In this document: positions 29,664 to 40,076 of the stretch, piece after piece
How the letters are laid out: each line of letters opens with the position of its first letter
Position numbering within the stretch: position 1 is the stretch's first letter
Source: Glaciimonas sp. CA11.2
GTDB lineage: Bacteria; Pseudomonadota; Gammaproteobacteria; Burkholderiales; Burkholderiaceae_D
Direction: 5' to 3'
Length of the DNA: 64,000 bases
Assembly (NCBI RefSeq): GCF_034314045.1
Contig: NZ_JAVIWL010000001.1
Coordinates: 4,650,001-4,714,000 of the forward strand
Made by a program: the position numbers and the translations under genes
Notes under the pieces: generated by a model
The model's input: the letters and a program-made list of their open reading frames with translations, nothing else
The model's database searches: none
Told to the model about the DNA's origin: nothing

Positions 29664-30788
29664 TCAACCGCGGTAGTAACGTTGCGGAACGAAAGGTGTT
29701 TTCGCAACCACAACCGGTATCGGTTTGCCGCGTACGATGGCGTGTAACGTCGTGCCGACAGTCGCATGCGCCGACTCAACATAGCCCATTGCGACCGGAC
29801 CGCCTAATGTCGGTCCAAATCCGCCGCTGGTCACTTTGCCGACAATCTCGCCGTTTGCATTGATAACCTCGGCCCCTTCACGTACTGGCATCCGGTCTTG
29901 CGGCAACAGCCCAACGCGTTTCCGCGCAACGCCTTCTGCAAGCTGACGCAGGATGATCTCGGCGCCAGGATAACCACCTGCGCGTGGTTGGTCAGCGCGA
30001 CGTACTTTCGAGAGCGCCCATGCCAGACTCGCTTCCACCGGCGTAATATTGGCATCCATATCGTGGCCATACAAGCAAAGCCCTGCTTCTAATCGCAAAG
30101 AATCGCGTGCGCCCAGACCAATAGGCGCGACCTCCGGTTGCGATAACAAAACACGTGCGAGCGCTTCTGCGTGATGGTTTGGTACCGATATTTCAAATCC
30201 ATCCTCACCCGTGTAACCGGAACGACTAACAAAGCAATTCACGCCCGCCAGCATCACAGTGGCGGTCTGCATAAATATCATTTGGGCAGTGTTGGGAGCA
30301 AGCCGGGCCAAGACCTTTGCTGCTAGCGGTCCTTGCAACGCGAGCAATGCTCTGTCATTCAATTCTTCAACGCTGCAATGTTCGGATAGGTGTTTTTGCA
30401 GATGCGCCAAATCTTGTTGTTTGCAGGCAGCATTGACGACCAACAGTAAATGATCCCCCGAATTCGCCACCATCAGATCGTCGAGAATGCCGCCGCTGGC
30501 GTTGGTAAACACGGCGTAGCGCTGCGTATTGACAGCAAGATCAATGATATCAACCGGCACCAGAGTTTCCAGCGCCGCCGCCGCATGTGCGCCACTCAGT
30601 CGCACTTGCCCCATATGCGAAACATCAAACAAACCTGCTTGCGTGCGAGTATGGGTATGTTCTTTCAAAACACCAGTTGGATACTGCACCGGCATTTGAT
30701 AGCCAGCAAACGGCACCATCTTCGCGCCCAACTCAAGATGCAGGTCATACAACGGCGTACGTGCCAGAGATTGTGAATTGGACTCCAT
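29664..30788 (-). CDS. gcvT: Aminomethyltransferase, glycine cleavage T protein
   Basis: A 374-residue THF-dependent enzyme. N-terminal TPLYDLHLELGAKMVPFAGYQMPVQY, the VSHMGQVRLSG motif and SRSGYTGEDGFEI near residue 187 are typical; the catalytic aspartate lies in the FDVSHM region. It releases ammonia from GcvH-bound aminomethyl and makes 5,10-methylene-THF. AAGGAAAA precedes the ATG. It is separated from gcvH and gcvP by sdaA, unlike the usual gcvTHP order. No glycine riboswitch is visible upstream. Confidence 0.95.
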   Translation of the reverse strand: MESNSQSLARTPLYDLHLELGAKMVPFAGYQMPVQYPTGVLKEHTHTRTQAGLFDVSHMGQVRLSGAHAAAALETLVPVDIIDLAVNTQRYAVFTNASGGILDDLMVANSGDHLLLVVNAACKQQDLAHLQKHLSEHCSVEELNDRALLALQGPLAAKVLARLAPNTAQMIFMQTATVMLAGVNCFVSRSGYTGEDGFEISVPNHHAEALARVLLSQPEVAPIGLGARDSLRLEAGLCLYGHDMDANITPVEASLAWALSKVRRADQPRAGGYPGAEIILRQLAEGVARKRVGLLPQDRMPVREGAEVINANGEIVGKVTSGGFGPTLGGPVAMGYVESAHATVGTTLHAIVRGKPIPVVVAKTPFVPQRYYRG

Positions 30789-30954
30789 AAGATTTTCCTT
30801 TTTTTAGAAAAGAGCGTATCGCCTTGTTAACGACGTACCGAGAAAGCGGATCAATATGGTCAGAAGTGGCCCTTGAACAGCGCGCAATTTAAGGACCGTG
30901 AACACCAAAGTGCAAGCAACGTTCAATCATTTGGTCAACAGTTAATCTGCACTT

Positions 30955-32334
30955 TCAGCACTCAATAACATTCACGGCAAGCCCGCCACGTGATGTTTCC
31001 TTGTATTTTGTTTTCATATCCGCGCCGGTATCGCGCATGGTCTTGATCACATTATCGAGCGAAACATGGTGTCGTCCATCGCCTCGCAAAGCCATCCGCG
31101 CTGCATTAATTGCCTTGACGGAACCCATCGCATTACGCTCGATACAAGGGACCTGGACCAGTCCACCAATTGGATCGCAGGTCAACCCGAGATTGTGTTC
31201 CATCCCAATTTCTGCCGCGTTTTCAACTTGTGCAGGGCTACCGCCCATCACTTCCGCCAACGCGCCCGCAGCCATCGAACAAGCGACGCCGACTTCGCCC
31301 TGACAACCGACTTCAGCCCCGGAGATGGATGCGTTTTCTTTGTACAGAATACCAATCGCGGCAGCTGTCAGCAAAAAACGCACAACACCGTCGTCATTTG
31401 CACCGGGTACAAAGCGCGTGTAGTAATGCAGCACCGCTGGAATAATGCCCGCCGCGCCGTTGGTCGGTGCCGTGACTACACGTCCACCGGCAGCGTTTTC
31501 TTCATTGACCGCCAACGCGTAAAGATTAACCCAGTCGAGTGTCGTTAATGGATCGCGCAGACTACGTTCTCCTTGCGTCGACAACGTGCGGAACAACTCG
31601 GCGGCCCGGCGTCGTACTTGCATCGGGCCGGGCAGAACGCCTTCTTCCTGACAGCCACGTTTGACACAATCCTGCATCACCTGCCAAATATTCATCAAGC
31701 CAGCACGGATTTGTTGCTCGGAGCGCCATACTTTTTCGTTTTCCAGCATTAGCTGACTAACCGATAGTTGATTACGCTGGCAGTGATCAAGCAATTCTGC
31801 GCCGCTATGGAACGCATAAGGCTGAACCGTAGTGTCGGACACAATCCGATCCTCGCCGGCGGCGTTTTCATTGACCACAAAGCCGCCACCGACGGAGTAA
31901 TACACCTTGTTGACTATTTCGCTACCATCACTATCCAATGCTGTAAAGCGCATACCATTTGGGTGATACGGCAAGGTGCGCTGCCGATACATTAATAGAT
32001 GCTCTTTTTCAACGAAAGCAACTTGCTTGATACCGAGTAAATCAATACTTGCCGCGCTGCGAATGTGCGCAAGCTTAGCGGCGATGGTATTAATATCGAC
32101 CAGATCGGGCGTTTCTCCCAGCAAGCCTAACAGTACCGCCTTGTCGCTGCCGTGGCCCTTACCTGTCGCACCGAGCGAGCCGTATAGCTCAGCTTTGACC
32201 GTGGCGGTGCGATTCAGCAAACCGTTGGCTTGCAGCCCGGTGACGAACAACGCAGCCGCACGCATCGGTCCCACTGTATGCGAGCTTGAAGGACCGATGC
32301 CGATTTTAAATAGTTCAAATATGCTGATAGCCAT
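30955..32334 (-). CDS. sdaA: L-serine ammonia-lyase (single-chain, iron-sulfur)
   Basis: A 459-residue L-serine dehydratase with both beta and alpha domains in one chain. N-terminal [24 protein letters not shown] and C-terminal cluster cysteines in [14 protein letters not shown] and [18 protein letters not shown]. It converts serine to pyruvate and ammonia. It begins six bases after the gcvP stop, so the pair is probably coupled: glycine cleavage supplies methylene-THF for serine, which this enzyme then drains to pyruvate. Confidence 0.95.
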   Translation of the reverse strand: MAISIFELFKIGIGPSSSHTVGPMRAAALFVTGLQANGLLNRTATVKAELYGSLGATGKGHGSDKAVLLGLLGETPDLVDINTIAAKLAHIRSAASIDLLGIKQVAFVEKEHLLMYRQRTLPYHPNGMRFTALDSDGSEIVNKVYYSVGGGFVVNENAAGEDRIVSDTTVQPYAFHSGAELLDHCQRNQLSVSQLMLENEKVWRSEQQIRAGLMNIWQVMQDCVKRGCQEEGVLPGPMQVRRRAAELFRTLSTQGERSLRDPLTTLDWVNLYALAVNEENAAGGRVVTAPTNGAAGIIPAVLHYYTRFVPGANDDGVVRFLLTAAAIGILYKENASISGAEVGCQGEVGVACSMAAGALAEVMGGSPAQVENAAEIGMEHNLGLTCDPIGGLVQVPCIERNAMGSVKAINAARMALRGDGRHHVSLDNVIKTMRDTGADMKTKYKETSRGGLAVNVIEC

Positions 32335-32340
32335 CTTGAT

Positions 32341-35211
32341 TTACTCGTAATCCGACAGCGGCGGGCAAGAACACACGAGATTACGATCACCGTATACATT
32401 ATCAACTCGGCCAACCGGCGGCCAATACTTGCTGGTCTTTTTCAGTGATGCTATTGGGAATACGGCCTGTTCACGTGTGTACGCACGATCCCAGTCTTCT
32501 GTCAGATCCAAGGCAGTGTGCGGTGCATGCCTGAGTGGGCTACTTTCAGCAGTCATGCGTTCATCCTCAATCTCCTTAATTTCATGCCGAATCGCAATCA
32601 TTGCCGCACAAAAACGATCCAGTTCTCCCTTTGATTCACTTTCGGTGGGCTCAATCATCAACGTTCCTGCTACGGGAAACGACATCGTTGGCGCATGGAA
32701 GCCAAAATCGATAAGACGTTTCGCCACATCGTCGACGGTCACCCCCGTTTTATCTTTCAATGGCCGCAAATCGATGATGCACTCATGCGCCACGATACCG
32801 TCTCTGCCAGCATACAAAATCGGATAATGCGGCGCGAGACAATGGGCGATATAGTTGGCATTCAGAATCGCGATTTGACTGGCTTGTTTAAGACCGCGAC
32901 TTCCCATCATCGTGATGTAGGCCCAACTGATCGGCAGAATATTGGCACTGCCCCATGGCGCAGCGGCGACCGGCGCAATACCTGTTTCGAGCAGTCCATG
33001 CCCAGGCAAAAATGGCGCAAGATGGGCCTTCACGCCGATGGGACCAACGCCCGGGCCACCACCGCCGTGCGGAATACAAAATGTTTTGTGTAGATTCAAA
33101 TGCGATACATCACCACCAAAATGGCCCGGTGCACACAAACCGACCATAGCATTCATGTTCGCACCGTCAATATAGACCTGACCGCCATGTGTATGAATAA
33201 TGTCGCAGATTTCGCGGATAGCTTGTTCGAAAACACCGTGCGTCGATGGATACGTAATCATTAACGCAGCCAGCTCAGCCGCATGCAAATCGGCCTTGGC
33301 CTTTAAATCAACGACATCAACGTTGCCATTATCGTCGCAACGCACGACGACCACTTTCATACCCGCCATGTGTGCCGTGGCAGGATTAGTACCGTGTGCA
33401 GAACTTGGGATAAGGCAAACATTACGTTCGCCTTCACCGCGACTTTGGTGATAAGCGCGGATTGCCAGCAAGCCCGCATATTCACCTTGCGAACCGGCAT
33501 TTGGCTGTAACGACACTGCGTCGTAACCAGTACAAACGCATAGCATTTGTTCCAGCTCCGTCACCAGTTGCTGATATCCCTGCGCCTGTTCGAGCGGCGC
33601 GAAGGGATGAATGGCACTGAACTCTTTCCATGTGATCGGAATCATTTCCGTGGTGGCATTCAGTTTCATCGTGCATGAGCCAAGCGGGATCATAGTGCGG
33701 TCAAGCGCCAGATCCTTGTCAGCCAGTGTGCGCAGATAGCGCATCATCTGGGTTTCAGAGTGGTGGCTATTGAATACCGGATGCGTCAAGAAATCACTGG
33801 TTCGAGTGTGCTCTGACGGAAGTCGATCATCAACCTCAGCTTCAACTTTTGCAAAGGAAAGCGTTGGATGGTCCTTGCGCGAAAAAATCCGCCACAACGT
33901 CTCGACATCCTCAGCCGTTGTCGTTTCATCAAATGAAAGGCCAATCTGATCAATCGCAGCTATCCGCAAGTTGATAGACTGCGCGCGCGCCGCTGCGTGG
34001 ATCGCCTGGGTATGTCCGATAGTGCGCACGGTGAGTGTGTCGAAAAAATGAGGCGTCACCACCGCATAATCCAGCTGATTTAATCCCGCCGCACAGGTCG
34101 CTGCAAGACGATGGACCCGTTGCGCGATGGTCTTCAATCCGTGCGGCCCGTGATAGACCGCGTACATGCTGGCAATATTCGCTAACAACACCTGCGCAGT
34201 ACAAATATTGCTGGTCGCTTTTTCACGCCGGATGTGCTGCTCCCGCGTTTGCATCGCCAGACGATACGCTTGGTCGCCACGGCTATCGATGGAAACACCG
34301 ACAACGCGCCCCGGCATCATGCGTTTGTGTGTGTCCTTAGTTGCGAAGTACGCTGCATGTGGGCCGCCATAACCTAACGGCACGCCGAAGCGCTGGGACG
34401 AGCCAATGGCTACATCGGCACCAAATTCACCGGGCGGCGTCAATAAAGTTAACGCCAGCAAATCGGCGGCAACGATCACTAACGCGTCCTTACTGTGCGC
34501 GATGTCAACAGTTTTTGCGTAGTCGTGTATCTCACCGCTGAGGCTTGGATATTGCAATAGCAGGCCGAAACAATCGAGATCATTTAACGCCGTCAGATGA
34601 TCACCTATCACGACATCAATATCTAGCGGCGCGGCGCGGGTTCTGATTACATCGATGGTTTGCGGGAAGCAGTCCTGGGATACAAAAAACGTATTGCTTT
34701 TGCTTTTCGATACGCGCTGGCAAAAGGTCATGGCCTCCGCCGCTGCCGTGGCCTCATCAAGTAATGACGCATTGGCAATCTCTAGCCCAGTCAAATCGGA
34801 TACCATCGTTTGAAAGTTTAGTAACGCCTCCAAACGGCCTTGCGATATCTCTGGTTGATACGGCGTGTAAGCCGTGTACCAACCCGGATTTTCAAGTAAA
34901 TTGCGTAGAATAACCGTAGGCGTATGGCAGTTGTAATAGCCCATCCCAATATAGGTTTTAAATACATGATTTTTAACTGCAATACTGCGTAGCGCCTCTA
35001 ACGTCTCGACTTCATTGAGCGCACTGCGCAGATTTAATGGCGCGTCAGACAAAATAGCCGCTGGCACGACATTCTTTATCAACGCGTCGATCGACGTGTA
35101 ACCCAGCGTCGCCAACATCCGTTGTTGGTCAGTCTCATCGGGGCCGATGTGCCGACCAACAAAATCCGTATGCTGCAATAAATCTTCAAACGTCGGCCGT
35201 ATCTGAGTCAT
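32341..35211 (-). CDS. gcvP: Glycine dehydrogenase (decarboxylating), P protein
   Basis: A 956-residue homodimeric-type P protein. N-terminal FVGRHIGP motif, and the PLP lysine in [16 protein letters not shown] near residue 706. It decarboxylates glycine and transfers the aminomethyl group to lipoyl-GcvH. I chose the ATG at 35211, preceded by GAGAGAAT; an in-frame TTG at 35226 is weaker. It follows gcvH by 76 bases and leads into sdaA. Confidence 0.95.
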   Translation of the reverse strand: MTQIRPTFEDLLQHTDFVGRHIGPDETDQQRMLATLGYTSIDALIKNVVPAAILSDAPLNLRSALNEVETLEALRSIAVKNHVFKTYIGMGYYNCHTPTVILRNLLENPGWYTAYTPYQPEISQGRLEALLNFQTMVSDLTGLEIANASLLDEATAAAEAMTFCQRVSKSKSNTFFVSQDCFPQTIDVIRTRAAPLDIDVVIGDHLTALNDLDCFGLLLQYPSLSGEIHDYAKTVDIAHSKDALVIVAADLLALTLLTPPGEFGADVAIGSSQRFGVPLGYGGPHAAYFATKDTHKRMMPGRVVGVSIDSRGDQAYRLAMQTREQHIRREKATSNICTAQVLLANIASMYAVYHGPHGLKTIAQRVHRLAATCAAGLNQLDYAVVTPHFFDTLTVRTIGHTQAIHAAARAQSINLRIAAIDQIGLSFDETTTAEDVETLWRIFSRKDHPTLSFAKVEAEVDDRLPSEHTRTSDFLTHPVFNSHHSETQMMRYLRTLADKDLALDRTMIPLGSCTMKLNATTEMIPITWKEFSAIHPFAPLEQAQGYQQLVTELEQMLCVCTGYDAVSLQPNAGSQGEYAGLLAIRAYHQSRGEGERNVCLIPSSAHGTNPATAHMAGMKVVVVRCDDNGNVDVVDLKAKADLHAAELAALMITYPSTHGVFEQAIREICDIIHTHGGQVYIDGANMNAMVGLCAPGHFGGDVSHLNLHKTFCIPHGGGGPGVGPIGVKAHLAPFLPGHGLLETGIAPVAAAPWGSANILPISWAYITMMGSRGLKQASQIAILNANYIAHCLAPHYPILYAGRDGIVAHECIIDLRPLKDKTGVTVDDVAKRLIDFGFHAPTMSFPVAGTLMIEPTESESKGELDRFCAAMIAIRHEIKEIEDERMTAESSPLRHAPHTALDLTEDWDRAYTREQAVFPIASLKKTSKYWPPVGRVDNVYGDRNLVCSCPPLSDYE

Positions 35212-35287
35212 TGTATTCTCTCGCAATAGTTACTGTTCCATACATGCGCTTGCATCGTCCCAACCGATACAACTTGCGTGACGATAC

Positions 35288-35671
35288 TCAACCCAATCCT
35301 GCTACAAATGCTTTATAACCATCCTCATCCATCAGTCCAGTTATACCGGCAACATCATCATTTGCCTGAAACCTGAAAAACCATCCATCACCCAATGGGT
35401 CTTCATTCACCTTGCCGGGTTCGTCGGCCAACAATGCGTTGATTTCAGTGATTACGCCCGCCATTGGCATCATGATTTCGCTCGCGGTTTTGACTGATTC
35501 AATCACGGCAGCTTCTGCGCCTTTGTCTATTTGCTTGCCGACTTCCGGTAACTGGACGTAGACCAGATCACCCAAATGATCTTGCGCAAAATCAGTAATG
35601 CCGACCGTCACCAAACCGTTGTCGTCGATTTTTAGCCACTCGTGCTCTTCCGTATATTTCGTCGTACTCAT
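35288..35671 (-). CDS. gcvH: Glycine cleavage H protein
   Basis: A 127-residue lipoyl carrier. The lipoylated lysine lies in VIESVKTASEIMMPM near residue 65, and YVQLPEVGKQIDKG precedes it. GGGAGA upstream of the ATG. It shuttles the aminomethyl group between GcvP, GcvT and the L protein. It is the first gene of the gcvH-gcvP-sdaA-gcvT-lipA run, so the operon promoter should lie in 35672-36243. Confidence 0.96.
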   Translation of the reverse strand: MSTTKYTEEHEWLKIDDNGLVTVGITDFAQDHLGDLVYVQLPEVGKQIDKGAEAAVIESVKTASEIMMPMAGVITEINALLADEPGKVNEDPLGDGWFFRFQANDDVAGITGLMDEDGYKAFVAGLG

Positions 35672-36243
35672 TGTGCGTCTCCCTTTAACAAGTTGGTATT
35701 ACGCGCCAACTACAATCCCGGCGATTGTGCGCATACAGTCATTTTCCCTGTACAAAATTGTAGAGTTTTCAAGAATGCTTTTGCAATCAATTTCTCAGTT
35801 AAACAAGCTAAAAAAATCAATAGAAGACTACTTTGTGTTCAAAAAATTAAATTTAATTTCATAATATTCGAAAAAACAAAATTGTAGGAGGCGCAGTCCT
35901 GAATAACCACAGAACAAGCCATTACAAAAAAACAATCGCGCGTTTTAGTCGCTATTGCCGATCAAGTCAATTACTACCGCACGTCGTCCCGCGATCAATA
36001 CTAACGCTTAAAAAAAACGCCGTGATGCATAAAATAGATATTAAAAAAACAGATTTCATAAAAAATGCGCTCCCTTACAACGACGTTTCCTCATGGGGAA
36101 AAGTACGCTTAGCACTACATCAATGAAGTAAAAAAACACCCGAAACCGCGCATCATTCGCAATATGTCCCGTCAAAATTATCATTTTAAGTAACGCAATT
36201 CAACGTAGACTTTGTGTGTAATCACCTAAAAAGGATGCATTTC
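35672..36243. other. Divergent intergenic region gcvH / amaB
   Basis: About 570 AT-rich bases between two divergent genes. The 12-mer ACAAAATTGTAG occurs twice, at 35752-35763 and 35876-35887, 124 bp apart; its last nine bases equal one half of the palindromic operator at 60627. I see no glycine riboswitch (no CCGAAGG..GCAA core on either strand) and no coding frame with a good start. Confidence 0.45.
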
Positions 36244-37743
36244 ATGAACATTCATGGATTAATGGAGCGACTCGGTGTGCCACAGACGGCATTGGAAAAT
36301 GGCGATCTTGAAGTGCGTAGCCCAATTGATGGCGCGTTGCTGGCAATCATCAAGACCCACAGTCCGGTACAGACAACCGAAACGATAGATCGTGCACACC
36401 AGGCATTTCTGACATGGAGGTCAGTTCCTGCGCCACGTCGCGGGGAGTTGGTTCGCTTGTTAGGCAACATTTTGCGAGAACATAAACACGATCTGGGCGC
36501 ACTCATTACCATGGAGACGGGGAAAATCCTTCAGGAAGGCCTGGGTGAAGTGCAGGAAATGATCGATATTTGCGACTTTGCAGTGGGCTTGTCGCGCCAA
36601 CTATATGGGCTGACCATTGCATCCGAGCGCCCCGGTCATCGCATGATGGAGAGCTGGCATCCTCTGGGTGTGTGCGGCGTCATTTCCGCCTTTAACTTCC
36701 CTGCTGCGGTATGGGCCTGGAATGCAGCATTGGCCTTTGTATGCGGTAACAGCGTGGTCTGGAAACCGTCAGAAAAAGCACCTTTGACGGGCCTCGCCTG
36801 CGCTGCCTTGTTTAATCGGGCCAGCCGTGCATTTGGAGATGCGCCGGATGGATTGTTGGAAGTGCTTCAGGGTAATCGGACGGTCGGCGATGCGCTGGTC
36901 AAAGATGCGCGCGTTCCGTTAATTTCAGCGACCGGATCAACCCGGATGGGACGCAAAATAGGTCCCCGTGTCGCCGAAAGGTTTGGTCGCAGTATTCTTG
37001 AGCTTGGCGGCAATAACGCCGCTATCGTAGCGCCCAGCGCTGACTTGTCATTGGTTGTGCGCGGCGTCTTATTCTCAGCCGTAGGAACCGCAGGGCAACG
37101 CTGCACAACGCTACGCCGACTGATTGTGCATAAAGACATATATGACCAATTGATGCCGCAAATACGCAATGCTTACAACAACATCAAAGTTGGCAATCCG
37201 TTAGAAAGCGAAACTTTGGTCGGCCCGCTGATAGACGTACGTTCTTTTGACGCAATGCAACAGACATTGGTGGCCGCGCGTGCCCAGGGTGGTCTGGTGG
37301 TCGGCGGTGAAAGGGTTGCGGTAAGCGGCTGTGCAGATGGCTTTTACGTCCGTCCAGCGCTGGTTGAAATGCCAGAACAAACGGACATCGTCTGCCTTGA
37401 AACATTTGCACCGATTTTATACGTCATGCGCTACGACGATTTCGCCGACGCCATCGCCCTGCAAAATGGTGTCCCGCAAGGGCTTTCGTCGTCGATATTC
37501 ACGCTAAACATGCGTGAAGCAGAACTGTTCGTCTCTACCGTTGGCAGCGATTGCGGTATCGCGAATGTCAACATTGGTCCATCTGGCGCTGAAATCGGTG
37601 GCGCGTTTGGCGGCGAAAAGGATACCGGCGGCGGACGAGAATCCGGCTCCGACTCGTGGCGAGCGTATATGCGTCGGGCCACCAATACCATTAATTATTC
37701 CAATGCGTTACCGCTAGCGCAAGGAATCCAGTTTGACGTATGA
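36244..37743 (+). CDS. amaB: ALDH7-family dehydrogenase, probable L-piperidine-6-carboxylate / aminoadipate-semialdehyde dehydrogenase
   Basis: A 499-residue NAD-dependent aldehyde dehydrogenase of the antiquitin (ALDH7) type. SAFNFPAAVWAWNAALAFVCG near residue 149, ELGGNNAAIV near 257 with the general-base glutamate, and GTAGQRCTTLRRL near 285 with the nucleophilic cysteine. In lysine breakdown the family oxidises 2-aminoadipate 6-semialdehyde to 2-aminoadipate. The ATG at 36244 has AAGGA upstream; the same frame is open from 36214. It ends in a strong terminator. No other lysine catabolic gene is linked, so the exact substrate is inferred from family. Confidence 0.83.
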   Translation: MNIHGLMERLGVPQTALENGDLEVRSPIDGALLAIIKTHSPVQTTETIDRAHQAFLTWRSVPAPRRGELVRLLGNILREHKHDLGALITMETGKILQEGLGEVQEMIDICDFAVGLSRQLYGLTIASERPGHRMMESWHPLGVCGVISAFNFPAAVWAWNAALAFVCGNSVVWKPSEKAPLTGLACAALFNRASRAFGDAPDGLLEVLQGNRTVGDALVKDARVPLISATGSTRMGRKIGPRVAERFGRSILELGGNNAAIVAPSADLSLVVRGVLFSAVGTAGQRCTTLRRLIVHKDIYDQLMPQIRNAYNNIKVGNPLESETLVGPLIDVRSFDAMQQTLVAARAQGGLVVGGERVAVSGCADGFYVRPALVEMPEQTDIVCLETFAPILYVMRYDDFADAIALQNGVPQGLSSSIFTLNMREAELFVSTVGSDCGIANVNIGPSGAEIGGAFGGEKDTGGGRESGSDSWRAYMRRATNTINYSNALPLAQGIQFDV

Positions 37744-37761
37744 ATTGCAATCATTCCGGGC

Positions 37762-37807
37762 GGATGGCTAACGACGGCAAGCAACCTCGTCGTCAGCCAT
37801 CCTTTTT
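37762..37807 (+). terminator. Terminator of amaB, overlapping the end of the convergent gene
   Basis: A 15-bp stem with one mismatch (37762-37776 with 37788-37802), an 11-base loop, and five T. The mismatch becomes a G-U pair if read from the other strand. The right arm contains the last codons and stop of the minus-strand ThDP-enzyme gene, so one palindrome serves both 3' ends. Confidence 0.85.
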
Positions 37808-39499
37808 GAGTGCTTTCTGCTTGCGCAGCGCCTGTTCTCTGATGCTGGATAAACTGTTGGTTGGTGTGATCACTTCAGGTGACAACCGAATTTCAATCAC
37901 GGCCGGAAGCCCGGAAGCGCACGCCTGCTCAAACGCTAATGCAAAATCTTCCGTCTTAACAACTACCGCGCCAGAAGCGCCAAACGAACGGGCGTAAGCA
38001 GCAAAGTCGGGATTGGTCAACGTGGTGCCATGCACGCGAGACGGATATTCACGTTCTTGATGCATCCGTATGGTGCCGTAAATCCCGTTATTAACAATGA
38101 TAAAAATCACTGGCAACGCATATTGCATTGCCGTCGCCAGTTCCTGACTGCTCATCATAAAACAGCCATCACCTGCGAAAGCCACCACCATCCGCTCTGG
38201 ATACAGGGACTTCGCGGCAATTGCAGCCGGCACGCCATAACCCATAGCGCCACTCGTCGGCGCTAGTTGGGACTTAAAATGCCGATAGCGATAAAAGCGG
38301 TGAACCCAGGTGGCGTAGTTGCCAGCGCCGTTACAAACAATCGCGTCAGCAGGAAGTCGCTCGCGAAGTGTCTGCATGATCTCCCCCATCTGAACTGGCC
38401 CCTCCACTTGAGGTGGCGTGCTCCATGCAAGATATTGCGTGTGTGCGGCCTCCCCTTTACCAGACCACGCAATCCCGGTCTGCGGGACCAATTCCGCAAG
38501 CGCAGCGGCACATTCCGGCATGCTGGCGTTAATCAATAGTTCAGCGGCATAGACGGACCCTAATTCCTCCGCACCGGCGTGGATATGGATCAGGCGCTGT
38601 TGCGGTGTAGGAATAGCGAATAAGCTGTATCCGCTGGTCGTCATCTCACCCAGCCGCGGGCCAATTGCCAAAACCACATCCGCGTCCTTAATACGCTGTG
38701 CCAATGCAGGATTGATACCGATGCCAACATCGCCAGCATACAAAGGATGGGTATTATTAAACAGGTCCTGAAATCGAAACGCACACGCCATTGGCAATTG
38801 CCAGGCCTCTCCAAATTGACGTATATCCTCACATGCTTGCGGGGTCCAGCCACTGCCGCCGAGTATCGCAATCGGCTTTTTTGCAGCACCAAGCAAAACA
38901 GCTAATTGCTGTAATGATGTGGGCGTCGGTGCGCAAGCCACGCGCTTGTATGGAGGCGCGGAAAAAGCCTCCGCTATATCGGTCAGCATGTCTTCCGGCA
39001 ACGCTAATACCACCGGGCCAGGCCTTCCGCTCACAGCGGTATGAAATGCCCTGCTAATATATTCAGGGATGCGTTTAGCGTCGTCGATTTGGGCAACCCA
39101 TTTCGCCATATGTCCAAACACGCGTCGGTAGTCAAGCTCCTGAAATGCCTCACGATCCATACAGTCACGAGCAACTTGTCCGATGAACATAATTAACGGA
39201 GTCGAGTCCTGATGTGCCGTATGCAACCCAATCGCCGCATTCATCGCACCCGGACCACGTGTAACCATCACAATTCCAGGCTTTCCAGTTAGCTTGCCGT
39301 ACGCCTCGGCCATATTCGCAGCGCCACTTTCATGGCGACATACACGCAAGGCAACCTTCTCTCTGACATCATAAAGTGCATCGAGTACGTTCAGATAACT
39401 CTCGCCGGGTACGCAAAAAACATGATCCACGCCATGTGTCACCAGACAACTCACCACAATCTGACCTCCACTTCCAGAAATAATCGCAGTGGTTTCCAT
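37793..39499 (-). CDS. ThDP-dependent enzyme, acetolactate-synthase-like
   Basis: A 568-residue enzyme of the acetolactate synthase/benzoylformate decarboxylase superfamily. VFCVPGESYLNVLDAL near residue 26 carries the conserved glutamate that activates the thiazolium ring. AGDGCFMMSSQELATAMQ followed 26 residues later by NNGIYG is the ThDP-Mg motif (GDG...NN). It is more like stand-alone family members than IlvB, and no small regulatory subunit is present. Substrate unknown; convergent with the ALDH7 gene. GGAG eight bases upstream sets the ATG at 39499; the frame also stays open to 39595 through a 21-bp tandem repeat. Confidence 0.78.
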   Translation of the reverse strand: METTAIISGSGGQIVVSCLVTHGVDHVFCVPGESYLNVLDALYDVREKVALRVCRHESGAANMAEAYGKLTGKPGIVMVTRGPGAMNAAIGLHTAHQDSTPLIMFIGQVARDCMDREAFQELDYRRVFGHMAKWVAQIDDAKRIPEYISRAFHTAVSGRPGPVVLALPEDMLTDIAEAFSAPPYKRVACAPTPTSLQQLAVLLGAAKKPIAILGGSGWTPQACEDIRQFGEAWQLPMACAFRFQDLFNNTHPLYAGDVGIGINPALAQRIKDADVVLAIGPRLGEMTTSGYSLFAIPTPQQRLIHIHAGAEELGSVYAAELLINASMPECAAALAELVPQTGIAWSGKGEAAHTQYLAWSTPPQVEGPVQMGEIMQTLRERLPADAIVCNGAGNYATWVHRFYRYRHFKSQLAPTSGAMGYGVPAAIAAKSLYPERMVVAFAGDGCFMMSSQELATAMQYALPVIFIIVNNGIYGTIRMHQEREYPSRVHGTTLTNPDFAAYARSFGASGAVVVKTEDFALAFEQACASGLPAVIEIRLSPEVITPTNSLSSIREQALRKQKALKKDG

Positions 39500-39514
39500 T
39501 TTTTCTCCAGATGA

Positions 39515-39556
39515 TTTAGTGGCGTTGATAACTGCTTTAGTGGCGTTGATAACTGC
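39515..39556 (-). repeat. Perfect 21-bp tandem duplication upstream of the ThDP-enzyme start
   Basis: Two identical 21-bp units (39515-39535, 39536-39556) just upstream of the ribosome binding site. Because the unit is seven codons, the upstream reading frame stays open and would repeat the peptide AVINATK if an earlier start were used. It may alter leader length or promoter spacing. Confidence 0.9.
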
Positions 39557-39863
39557 ATTAGGGATTTTTTGTATTGACGAGTGACCAATAACCAACGCGC
39601 TACTATTGATACTAATACGGAGCCATTGATTGCCTATTTTATAATTTGTAATACGCTATGTAGTGAAACATAAAAATGAGCAGTTCGCTATTTTCAGTTC
39701 AGACCGACGGAATCAGATCGCACGGTGAGCGAGGTGTTTGTAATTCACGTTCATAGCAAAAAATACGGACAGGAAGAATTGTCATTCGGCATCATTGTTT
39801 CGACGCGTGACATTCATTTGAAATAAAAAATAGGTACTTGTTTGTTCATGATGGAGTTGTGCA

Positions 39864-40076
39864 ATGGCATCCCCGACAAAGCGTGATCGGATCGAATCAG
39901 TGATGAGGCGAACGATAGCCGCTCTCCCCTTCGCTGATGGCTGTCAAGCGGCAATCGTCTTGTTGCTGATGCTTTGTATCAGCGTACTCATTTTTAGCGC
40001 TGCACCAAGTTTGCTTTTACACTTATTACAGTGGTTAGGGAAAGATTGTATTTGGTGTACGGTCGCCCCGATATGA
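39864..40076 (+). CDS. Possible small membrane protein
   Basis: A 70-codon frame with GGAG nine bases upstream. Residues 28-55 form one hydrophobic segment (AAIVLLLMLCISVLIFS...), flanked by a basic N-terminus. I do not recognise it and it has no partner genes. It may be a small membrane peptide or a chance frame. Confidence 0.35.
   Translation: MASPTKRDRIESVMRRTIAALPFADGCQAAIVLLLMLCISVLIFSAAPSLLLHLLQWLGKDCIWCTVAPI

Noticed and set aside
30789..36243. Possible glycine riboswitch upstream of gcvT or gcvH
   Set aside because: The conserved CCGAAGG...GCAA core and paired aptamer signatures were not found in either spacer by eye.
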